Of a DNA stretch of 46,784 nucleotides, positions 1 to 6,522 are shown piece after piece (position 1 is the first letter of the stretch; each line of letters opens with the position of its first letter). Source of the DNA: an uncultured Prevotella sp. (GTDB taxonomy: Bacteria; Bacteroidota; Bacteroidia; Bacteroidales; Bacteroidaceae); contig URCI01000019.1 in NCBI GenBank assembly GCA_900546345.1, forward strand, positions 1 through 46,784, given 5' to 3'. The notes under the pieces were generated by a model that did not search any database, was not told where the DNA came from, and saw only the letters and a list, made by a program, of their open reading frames with translations. The position numbers and the translations under genes were made by a program.

Positions 1-40
1 ACCGGTCTCGGACACATATAAAATTTTAAATTGCCACTTT

Positions 41-505
41 TTAAAGTGGACTCATTAATGAATCTATAGGTAAAGGCGTTCCATCGATGAATTTAAACAT
101 GTCGGCTATTTCTTCAGAAGAAAGAACATAACGTGTAGAATCTGGCATAAAGTCAGGTAAATCACCATGATGCTTCGCAACAATCACCAATAAGGCTTTT
201 AATTGATTCTGACGATCATAGTCGGAAACATTGAAAGTTTCAAAAGATCGTGGATTAGCTATGTACCAACATAGTAAAACAAATGAAGATAGATAGGCAT
301 GATGATCATAGTGCCCTGATACATCTTCCTTTAACTTCATCTGAAAGTATGGATTGATTTTTCCTATGTCATGAAAGAGAGCTACCAGCTTCTCATAAGG
401 GAGACTGGTAAACCTCTCAGACAGCATGGCAACCTCCCTCAAATGGTCAATTAGACGCTTATCAGGATGTGACAAATAGTCATTTATATTTATATCAATA
501 CCCAT
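41..505 (-). CDS. cas3: Cas3 HD nuclease domain, N-terminal part (154 aa; helicase part cut off)
   Basis: This is the N-terminal HD nuclease of the type I effector Cas3, which degrades the DNA strand displaced by Cascade. Visible metal-binding residues are H21, the H45-D46 pair (FHDIGK), H69 and H112-H113, in the usual spacing. The start overlaps the end of cas5 by 16 nt, so it belongs to the cas operon. The frame stops at TAA (41-43), far short of a full Cas3 of about 700-800 residues. Shifting by +1 at the A-rich run gives KKWQFKILYVSETG up to the window edge, which looks like the start of a helicase P-loop (ETGxGKT). It is therefore either a frameshifted cas3 or a separate HD protein followed by a helicase gene outside the window. 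HD identity is firm; intactness is unknown. Confidence 0.8.
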   Translation of the reverse strand: MGIDININDYLSHPDKRLIDHLREVAMLSERFTSLPYEKLVALFHDIGKINPYFQMKLKEDVSGHYDHHAYLSSFVLLCWYIANPRSFETFNVSDYDRQNQLKALLVIVAKHHGDLPDFMPDSTRYVLSSEEIADMFKFIDGTPLPIDSLMSPL

Positions 506-1203
506 TTTTCTATTTCTCCTTCGTGATGAGAATACTCTCTATATGGGCCATCTACTTTAAGAATATGGGAACATTCTGGATAAATAACTTCTACTTCTCT
601 ATCTGGAAGATTCCAGAAATCGTCATTCTGAAAAGTGGGTATCTTATCAAATCCAATTCTGAACCCATCTTCTAATTTTTTGAGCTTATGCTGGTTTGAG
701 ATTACAAATCCAGCAGTAGAAAAATCATCATGTTTTTCCTCTGAGATTTCACCACAATTCAAGAATGACAGTTCTGCTGGGCAATTGGCAATTCCAAGTA
801 CTGGCTCATAAACAGAGTATCCTTCGATTACTGATTTCTCAAATTCATCATATAGAGATTCCGACCTACTATTATACAGTCCAAGACAAACACGATAGGA
901 CGGGTCTCGAAGGAACTCAAAGGCTTTTGGAGATTTAACTGCTGTTGGCATAATTGCGGAATGACCCGTAAATCCAATTGAGTATTTCCTAATCGGATTA
1001 TTTAGTTTCACGCCATAAATTAAATCATCCGACAATTGTGGAAATATCGATCTCATGCTGGCACGCTCTATTCCCATTACCGCTCCGATCAATCCGATCA
1101 GAGCAGTTTTGGGAATAATATCATGAGTCAGCGGATTATTGTTGGTTTCCGATCTTTTAAAGTGCCCCCAGCTTCCGCTTATATCAAATTCAAACCCCCT
1201 CAT
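490..1203 (-). CDS. cas5: CRISPR-associated protein Cas5, type I-B
   Basis: 237 residues, the usual size for a type I-B Cas5. Cas5 is the RAMP-fold Cascade subunit that caps the 5' handle of the crRNA. The N-terminus (FEFDISGSWGHFKRSET, then PKTALIGLIGAVMGIER at about 32-48) is the typical Cas5 beginning, where a beta strand is followed by the helix with a Gly-rich turn. It lies between cas7 (4-nt overlap upstream) and cas3 (16-nt overlap downstream), so translation is probably coupled. Base composition is AT-rich like cas7 and cas8b. Family assignment rests on the N-terminal motif, the size and the operon position. Confidence 0.85.
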   Translation of the reverse strand: MRGFEFDISGSWGHFKRSETNNNPLTHDIIPKTALIGLIGAVMGIERASMRSIFPQLSDDLIYGVKLNNPIRKYSIGFTGHSAIMPTAVKSPKAFEFLRDPSYRVCLGLYNSRSESLYDEFEKSVIEGYSVYEPVLGIANCPAELSFLNCGEISEEKHDDFSTAGFVISNQHKLKKLEDGFRIGFDKIPTFQNDDFWNLPDREVEVIYPECSHILKVDGPYREYSHHEGEIEKWVLI

Positions 1204-2165
1204 AGGCTCATAAATGTAAACTTTTCAAACGAAGTCAGCAGGTTCTTTAGTTCTTCTATTTCAGTATAGAACCGGACTCTTTCAATCTTGTTATTTTTAA
1301 CCAGGTCTACCAGTCTGTCAAAGTTTAAGTCATAGTCATCCATACTTCGAATCTGTTCTTCTTTCTTGTTGTTCTTAGGTTGCAACTGTATAGATCGATC
1401 CAAGCCGTAGACCTTATCATGGCTCTCCACATAGTCAATTACAAGAAGCAAGACAGAATCTTGACCAACTTTAGAGCGAGAGAAAGAACTACCTTCTCCG
1501 TTCGTACCATACCACAAAGCTTCATACATTTTCTTAAGGTCATTCTCCTGTAATTCAGTCGATTTGGCTACAGTAGGATTGATCCATCCATGGATTTGCA
1601 TGAGAGAGTAAGGTACTAAGGTTGTAGTAGCAATTGAGCCCTGTGCTTTTTGATCTGAGGAGGTGAAATGAGACGTGTTCTGATGTATACGCATATTCAC
1701 ACGATTTAAAGAAGGACTTAGAGCTGCAAACTGCACGGGACCAGTCAAATTGACATGTCCATTAGTACAAGACACTTTTTTGTCAGTGCCATTCTTCTCA
1801 ACCATTATTTTTTTTGCATCATCATCCTTCAGTGTGGAAATTCCACCAAATAGTCTCACATCTATGAGAGTTTTCATAATCTCTTCGATGTCGGTACAAT
1901 GGTTTGGATTCCACTCCGAATTCTGAGCTATCCATGAAATGACTCCTTTTGCGTCTGATTTCCCTGCGCCTGTCTTGTCGCTAACATAGATATGCTCACC
2001 TTTAATATCTTCCAGATATGAACGTATAAAACGTTTGATACGTACATCACTGACGAGAATCTTTTTGGTCTCATCATCATAGCGTTGTTCTCCGGTAAAT
2101 GGATCACCATTGGGAACATTGTATGAGGTTTCATACAAGAAAAGAATTTCTGATTTCTTAATCAT
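1200..2165 (-). CDS. cas7: CRISPR-associated protein Cas7 (Csh2 type), type I-B
   Basis: 321 residues. This is the Cas7/Csh2 backbone subunit of Cascade, which polymerises along the crRNA spacer. The N-terminus ILFLYETSYNVPNGDPF is typical of Csh2, followed by DVRIKRFIRSYL; around residues 103-107 comes the family motif DVRLFGG, then a GPVQFA segment near 140 and a conserved mid-protein stretch about alternating strands. It ends 4 nt inside cas5 and begins 15 nt after cas8b, so it is in the same transcript. No truncation is seen. Confidence 0.88.
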   Translation of the reverse strand: MIKKSEILFLYETSYNVPNGDPFTGEQRYDDETKKILVSDVRIKRFIRSYLEDIKGEHIYVSDKTGAGKSDAKGVISWIAQNSEWNPNHCTDIEEIMKTLIDVRLFGGISTLKDDDAKKIMVEKNGTDKKVSCTNGHVNLTGPVQFAALSPSLNRVNMRIHQNTSHFTSSDQKAQGSIATTTLVPYSLMQIHGWINPTVAKSTELQENDLKKMYEALWYGTNGEGSSFSRSKVGQDSVLLLVIDYVESHDKVYGLDRSIQLQPKNNKKEEQIRSMDDYDLNFDRLVDLVKNNKIERVRFYTEIEELKNLLTSFEKFTFMSL

Positions 2166-2180
2166 CTTTCAATTATTTAG

Positions 2181-4208
2181 TTAATCTTGTTTATCAAGTT
2201 CTGCTATTATGGTCTGCAATTGACCAATAGGCTCCTTTAAGTCCTTATTGTCATCAAAATCAGATACTAATTTTTCCAATCGCTTTTGCAAAGTTTTCTT
2301 TGGGTCTAATGTCTCAAATCTGAAATAGCCCTCTAGAAAACCAAATACGAGTGCATCTGCATCATATTCAGCAGCAGGAAGCACAGCTAACTCTGTACAG
2401 ACATCTGCGCACGAAGTAGAGTAAGCTTTTTCATGCATTACCAACTTTTGGCAGATATCATTGACGAATGATATGCAATCATCCTTCGTAGGAATTCTTC
2501 TGGACAGCAATCCTACATAACTTTTCTCAAAAGGCTTTATAGCCTTTTTTAAGGGCTTGGCAATATTCCCAAGTTTTACCCCTATCTGATAGCTTTTAGA
2601 ATCAATTATCTCCATATATCTATTTGATTGATTATTCTGGATTCTCAATAGAAATTCCAAATCATATTTAAGAGATCGATAAAGTCCTTTGTCTAAACGA
2701 ATTGTAGCCTCAACATTCTGTATAAAAGAATGCAACAGACTTTCATCATTATAATAATTGCTTTGATAGATGGAAGCCAAGGCCCACAATATATGACTTT
2801 GATATTTCTTTGAATCGACAAACTCTATTTTATTTTTTTTCTCATCAAATTGTACCTCACCTAGTATATTCTTGAATGAACGTGATATTTCAAAAGGACT
2901 AGGATTTGTTTCATGTAATTCATCCTCCCTCTCTTTATAAATATCATGAGCAATCTGCTTGATACGCTGATTTGTATAACTCAAATTACTTTTAGTTATA
3001 TTAGATAACTCTATCAGAACAGTATCTGGTTTATTACCCCCATTTTTGAGGAAAAGAAAATCAAAAGATGTGATAGCACTGCACCCCCCTAGAATAGAAG
3101 AAACAAGGTCGTCGCTGAATTCATTGCTATTGCGCAAAATACCTTCATTGCCCTCATTATCTCTAAACTCTATAAGATCTTCTGCTGTAATATTTTCTCC
3201 TCTAGGTAAAACTACTATTTTATAGTCCGTCGCAGGGATAAGATTTCCTTTTTTAGCATATTGTACTGCATAAAACAAGTCTTCTACCTCTTCTGATGTA
3301 AAAGATCGTGATTTATATCTTCCTGATAGTGAAAAACCTGGGAATTGAATGTCATTTTTCTTATCACCAGAGCACAGCGTTGGCCATAGAGTTTTCTGAA
3401 ATACAAAGCCTTTTTCTGTCTGTAGAACAAACTCATTCAACATTTTTTTTGTGATTAGCTCGAATGCATCCGTGAACTCATACCATTGTTTGCCACGGTA
3501 TGAGAAGTGGAAATAGAGTCTGCCTGTATTTAGTTTTAGCTTATCATCTTCATTTAATTTATTAAACTTTTCAAGTTCCTTTTTCTTTACTCTGCCCTCA
3601 TTCAGCTTGCAGCATATAGCCTTTAAAACTTGATCTTTTTGATTTATAAAATTATAAAAGGATTGTTTCTTCTCTTTCCCGAACTCGAAGAACTGTATAA
3701 CAGCCGGCATAAACTTCATCATTTTCTCTAAGGCAGACCTGTCACGTTCAATGCTATGACGTAAGTTAACAAGTTCTTTTGCATTATTTTGTTGACATAT
3801 AGATTCAAATTCATCTTCTGCCTTATCAAAAGCATTGCCTTTGTTTTTCCCATCTAGACCGATGATGCCTAACCTATAATTGCCACCTTCAGTAATGGAA
3901 ACAGTTTTTCCATTAATCGACATCTTCCCTGAAACAGAATAGTAGATGTCCCCATAAATATATTTGGTAGAGGTATCTTTATCCGATGTCTTGTATTTTA
4001 GGTAATAAAGTTTATCACGCTTTTGCTCTGATACTTTAGAAATTTTATCAAAGTCTATGTCGTAATTTTCATTTATTGGAATATCTAAACATAAGGGATA
4101 ATTTCCCTTTGCATCTTTAGGACAAGGTGCAACATAACAAAAGAAATCAAGTCTTCTGCTTGAGTTTCTTAATAGTCTCCCTATCTTAAGAACTGTATCT
4201 AAACTCAT
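2181..4208 (-). CDS. cas8b: CRISPR-associated protein Cas8b (Csh1/TM1802 type), large Cascade subunit
   Basis: 675 residues, the normal length of Cas8b/Csh1, the large subunit that recognises the PAM and recruits Cas3. Sequence conservation in this family is low; the assignment uses size, position directly between cas6 and cas7, and family-like features such as the N-terminal cysteines (CYVAPCPKDAKG), the YFHFSYRGKQWYE segment near the middle and the C-terminal helical region. Its start overlaps the cas6 stop by 4 nt. The gene is strongly AT-rich, unlike cas6 next to it. The frame is open throughout. Confidence 0.8.
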   Translation of the reverse strand: MSLDTVLKIGRLLRNSSRRLDFFCYVAPCPKDAKGNYPLCLDIPINENYDIDFDKISKVSEQKRDKLYYLKYKTSDKDTSTKYIYGDIYYSVSGKMSINGKTVSITEGGNYRLGIIGLDGKNKGNAFDKAEDEFESICQQNNAKELVNLRHSIERDRSALEKMMKFMPAVIQFFEFGKEKKQSFYNFINQKDQVLKAICCKLNEGRVKKKELEKFNKLNEDDKLKLNTGRLYFHFSYRGKQWYEFTDAFELITKKMLNEFVLQTEKGFVFQKTLWPTLCSGDKKNDIQFPGFSLSGRYKSRSFTSEEVEDLFYAVQYAKKGNLIPATDYKIVVLPRGENITAEDLIEFRDNEGNEGILRNSNEFSDDLVSSILGGCSAITSFDFLFLKNGGNKPDTVLIELSNITKSNLSYTNQRIKQIAHDIYKEREDELHETNPSPFEISRSFKNILGEVQFDEKKNKIEFVDSKKYQSHILWALASIYQSNYYNDESLLHSFIQNVEATIRLDKGLYRSLKYDLEFLLRIQNNQSNRYMEIIDSKSYQIGVKLGNIAKPLKKAIKPFEKSYVGLLSRRIPTKDDCISFVNDICQKLVMHEKAYSTSCADVCTELAVLPAAEYDADALVFGFLEGYFRFETLDPKKTLQKRLEKLVSDFDDNKDLKEPIGQLQTIIAELDKQD

Positions 4209-4999
4209 CTCTTATTGTTATTATCAAGTACATTAATATATCCAAATCCCTGCGAGCATTCCTCGCCGATGCCTCCCTCGCTGGCTATGTGCATCAGCTC
4301 TTCCGGTGCGGTGAGGCGGAAGCGATAACGGTAGCCACGGATTTGGGTTTGTTGTGGAGTACCAGCCTTGATGGTGATGAGGGCGGATTTCGGTTGAGGG
4401 CTCAACAGTTCGAAACGGAAACTGGTAGTGTCACCCTCATAAGGGTGACCGTAGAGCGACTCATAACGGGAGAGAAGACCACTGAAGATTGCTTCCGCAT
4501 AGTTTGGTGCTTCCGGTGAGAGGAAGACAGTCCTGCCTTCAGTGTGCTCCTTGACGCAGACGGGCGAAAGTGCTTCCCACTCCATAGTAGGCTCAGCAGG
4601 GATGGAGGGCAACAGCTCTACATTGACCACATGGAAGCCAACCCTATAGTCCTTGTTACCGAGTGTGAAGTATTGGTCGGCAAAGAGACCCTGAACGAAA
4701 TGCTCAGTGCTCTTTTCCGGCAGAAAGCCGATGATCCACTCTGCCCGTTTGCCAATGAGGTTCATGCATCCGGCTTTGGTCAATATGCGATATTTATCTG
4801 GATTCAGGCGAGAATAGCAGAAGAGCTTGAAACGCTTGCCGCTTTCCAGCTTGAAGCCGTTGTCGTGCAGCCAGGAAGAATAGTCCCGGTCGCCTCTGCT
4901 GAGTATCTTGTAGATAACAGCCGACTGCTCATACTGGTAGCTGAGGGGGAGCAAATCCCCATGAGTGCGGTCTACTTCCAAAACAAGCCTGAATCTCAT
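4205..4999 (-). CDS. cas6: CRISPR RNA endonuclease Cas6
   Basis: 264 residues. Cas6 cleaves the pre-crRNA within each repeat. The C-terminus carries the hallmark glycine-rich loop GGIGEECSQGFGYI (about 242-255). The N-terminal ferredoxin domain has the family segment SSWLHDNGF with H46 as the likely catalytic histidine, followed by FKLFCYSRL. It is the first gene of the operon, starting about 30 nt after the predicted transcription start. Base composition is clearly more GC-rich than cas8b, cas7 and cas5, which suggests that this gene has a different history from the rest of the operon. Confidence 0.9.
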   Translation of the reverse strand: MRFRLVLEVDRTHGDLLPLSYQYEQSAVIYKILSRGDRDYSSWLHDNGFKLESGKRFKLFCYSRLNPDKYRILTKAGCMNLIGKRAEWIIGFLPEKSTEHFVQGLFADQYFTLGNKDYRVGFHVVNVELLPSIPAEPTMEWEALSPVCVKEHTEGRTVFLSPEAPNYAEAIFSGLLSRYESLYGHPYEGDTTSFRFELLSPQPKSALITIKAGTPQQTQIRGYRYRFRLTAPEELMHIASEGGIGEECSQGFGYINVLDNNNKR

Positions 5000-5035
5000 A
5001 ATTTACGAATCGTTTCTAGTTATTAGTATATATAG

Positions 5036-5067
5036 CAAAGTTAGTGAGAATTATTTGAAATCGCAAA
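5036..5067 (-). promoter_or_regulatory. Promoter of the cas operon
   Basis: On the minus strand a -33 element TTTG (5064-5067) is followed after 20 nt by the -7 element TAACTTTG (5036-5043), an exact match to the Bacteroidetes consensus. Predicted transcription starts near 5030, leaving a leader of about 30 nt before the cas6 ATG at 4999. Confidence 0.7.
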
Positions 5068-5536
5068 CATTTCTCAGATTATTTGTTAGTTTTCATTGAA
5101 AAGTAAAAGGGGATAGTGACTTAGATGATAGCGAGGATGCAAAATACTTATGCATGGAAGTGGATAAAAAAGAAGAAAGACACTGATAAAAGTATATCCA
5201 TCAAAAGTTTTAATCTAGAGAGCGCTATAAAGAATATCTGAGAATAGGAAAACAAGAAAAAGGTGGATTGAAATCAACAAAATGGTGAGATAACAAGATT
5301 AGAGCAGTTGGCGAGCATGGTTTAGTCAGTTATTTTCATCCGAAGAAAGAGTATTTCCATCGGATATTTCCGAGAAGGCTGATCATCATTATCTTCTCTG
5401 AATCGATAAAAGAACATGGGCATCGGCAACGATGTCGGACATCCCATGGGAAATATCCGGTGTGCAGATAATCTTCATGTTTCCCTTTGGTGCTCGTGTG
5501 ACCCCTCGGGTCACCACTGCAAAAGATGTAAGCTTA
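5068..5536. other. Non-coding stretch upstream of the cas operon
   Basis: No convincing gene, RNA gene or CRISPR repeat is seen here. The first half is AT-rich. An 11-bp inverted repeat, CGGATATTTCC at 5361-5371 and its complement at 5449-5459, flanks a small palindrome near 5431-5443; its role is unknown. Confidence 0.5.
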
Positions 5537-5602
5537 CTCACCCCCGGTCTGCGCTCCTATCGTCGCTTGACCGGGGTTAACCATGCTTCAGCCCCGTTGG
5601 GG
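5537..5602 (-). repeat. Dispersed palindromic repeat, copy A
   Basis: Read on the minus strand, this copy starts with the palindrome CCCCAACGGGGC (5591-5602), has GCAT and TTAAC in the middle, and continues with CAAGCGACGATAGGAGCGCA and a CCGGGGG run. A second, diverged copy lies at 5745-5810 in the opposite orientation. It looks like a REP-like or degraded mobile element that sits between genes. Confidence 0.6.
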
Positions 5603-5744
5603 TTGTAAATAGAGTAAAGAGTCGGCTCCATTATTTATCGGTATAGGTTGCCCACGCCTTTCCTGTCCATGATGCTCATACCTGCCATTTGGATATGCCT
5701 ACACCATATTTAGAGGATTAATTGTTGCCATGGTAAAGGCGGTG

Positions 5745-5810
5745 CCCCAACGGGGCACACGCATGCGTAACACGCACAAGCGAGGAACGAGCGCAGTACG
5801 GGGGGTATCA
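5745..5810 (+). repeat. Dispersed palindromic repeat, copy B
   Basis: Plus-strand counterpart of copy A: CCCCAACGGGGC, then CAAGCGAGGAACGAGCGCA and a run of G. The palindrome is extended here to a 7-bp stem (GTGCCCC/GGGGCAC, 5742-5758). The two copies face each other about 140 bp apart. Confidence 0.6.
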
Positions 5811-5814
5811 CACG

Positions 5815-6192
5815 CATCCCCTTGGCAAGGGCCAGTATGGTCTGCGATAAAATTCACCACACCGTAAGCTGTCCTGTAAGTGTTGGCGCTCAGGCTCTTG
5901 CCACATTGTTGCCGCAATAAATAATCTGTGATCCCAGGTTGCGGTTGCTCTCGTCAAACACCTCGCATTTGATATAAGGGGTCCCCGCCCAGCCTATGGC
6001 ATAGTAGCTGAGGCGGTAGGCGCCTTGCTTGAGTGAGATGCTGTATCCGTCACCCGTGTGCCTTTGCTGTCCTCTTTTCTTGCTCCCGTGACGGTGATGT
6101 TGTCTCCCTCGGCGAGAAACTGGACGTCGAGTCCGGCGGAAGGGGCTGCGGCTGGCGAAGGGGGAGTGGAAGGTGGCGATCTTGTCTATTTC
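5815..6192 (-). pseudogene. Frameshifted remnant of a host gene with a beta-sandwich-like domain
   Basis: No single frame is open through this region, but protein-like segments appear in successive frames on the minus strand: GLDVQFLAEGDNITVTGA around 6110, then GYSISLKQGAYRLSYYAIGW and KCEVFDESNRNLGSQ around 6050-5930, then KSLSANTYRTAYGVVNFIA around 5850. The alternation of short strands resembles a carbohydrate-binding or immunoglobulin-like domain, but the family is not recognised. At least two frameshifts are needed. The remnant lies directly against the prophage end, next to where the S41 peptidase gene would continue if the prophage were removed. It could be the decayed end of that gene or of a following one. 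Confidence 0.45.
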
Positions 6193-6196
6193 CATC
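6193..6196. repeat. Prophage target-site duplication, right copy (CATC)
   Basis: CATC directly outside the right phage end; the same four bases lie outside the left end at 45474-45477. A duplication of about this length is expected for transposable phages (Mu makes 5 bp). A 5-bp version would have one mismatch. Confidence 0.55.
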
Positions 6197-6264
6197 TATA
6201 ATCCTCAAAACGAAATGTTCACACAATATAAAACGAAGCGTTACTTTTGCTAAAACGAAACGTT
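6197..6264 (+). repeat. Right phage end with three transposase-binding-like sites
   Basis: Three copies of AAAACGAARYGTT lie at 6207-6219, 6230-6242 and 6252-6264, at 23- and 22-bp intervals and in the same orientation. This matches the arrangement of the contiguous 22-bp MuA sites R1-R3 at the right end of Mu. The first copy starts 10 bases from the end, the same distance as in the left end. Confidence 0.7.
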
Positions 6265-6328
6265 CTTTTTCAAAGGTCTTTTACCCCTAAAAATATTACC
6301 CAAATAAGCAAAAATAATTGTCGAAATC

Positions 6329-6360
6329 TTTGGCTATCTCATAGAAAATTACTACCTTTG
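6329..6360 (+). promoter_or_regulatory. Consensus promoter near the right phage end
   Basis: TTTG (6329-6332), 20-nt spacer, TACCTTTG (6353-6360): a perfect Bacteroidetes promoter pointing into the 3' end of the tail-fibre gene. Predicted start near 6367. Confidence 0.65.
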
Positions 6361-6428
6361 TATAGTTATATTGGAGTATTTTGCACCAATATTAAAGCCT
6401 GCCATAAAGCCAAACCTCCATTTTTCTC

Positions 6429-6454
6429 AAAAAAAATCGACCGGCTTCGCCGGT
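6429..6454 (-). terminator. Rho-independent terminator of the late tail operon
   Basis: On the minus strand the stem ACCGGC-GAA-GCCGGT is followed by CGA and eight T residues. It lies 70 nt after the stop of the 2308-residue tail protein, the last gene of the late operon. Confidence 0.75.
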
Positions 6455-6473
6455 TCTCCATATTGTGTTGGAA

Positions 6474-6500
6474 GGGCGTTGGAACATCACTCCAACGCCC
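6474..6500. other. 10-bp perfect hairpin just after the tail-fibre stop codon
   Basis: GGGCGTTGGA-ACATCAC-TCCAACGCCC. It may end the plus-strand small RNA. Diversity-generating retroelements also often have a GC-rich inverted repeat just downstream of the variable region, and this hairpin stands 22 nt after the stop codon of a C-lectin-type variable-region-like C-terminus. Confidence 0.5.
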
Positions 6501-6522
6501 TTCTTCGCTTTTTCGCTTTCGC

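Larger units (their letters stand above)
6367..6513 (+). ncRNA. Candidate small RNA at the right phage end
   Basis: A transcript from the promoter at 6329-6360 would run about 147 nt. It would contain a hairpin ATATTGG/CCAATAT (6368-6392), a second stem ACCGGC/GCCGGT (6440-6454) and a 10-bp stem GGGCGTTGGA/TCCAACGCCC (6474-6500) followed by TTCTTCGCTTTTT, which is terminator-like. No good ORF starts in it. It is antisense to the 3' untranslated part of the tail-fibre mRNA. Function unknown. Confidence 0.4.

Noticed and set aside
5890..6195. Intact 101-codon gene next to the prophage
   Set aside because: Its first half is out of frame with the protein-like sequence in another frame, and its ATG is created by the insertion-site bases.
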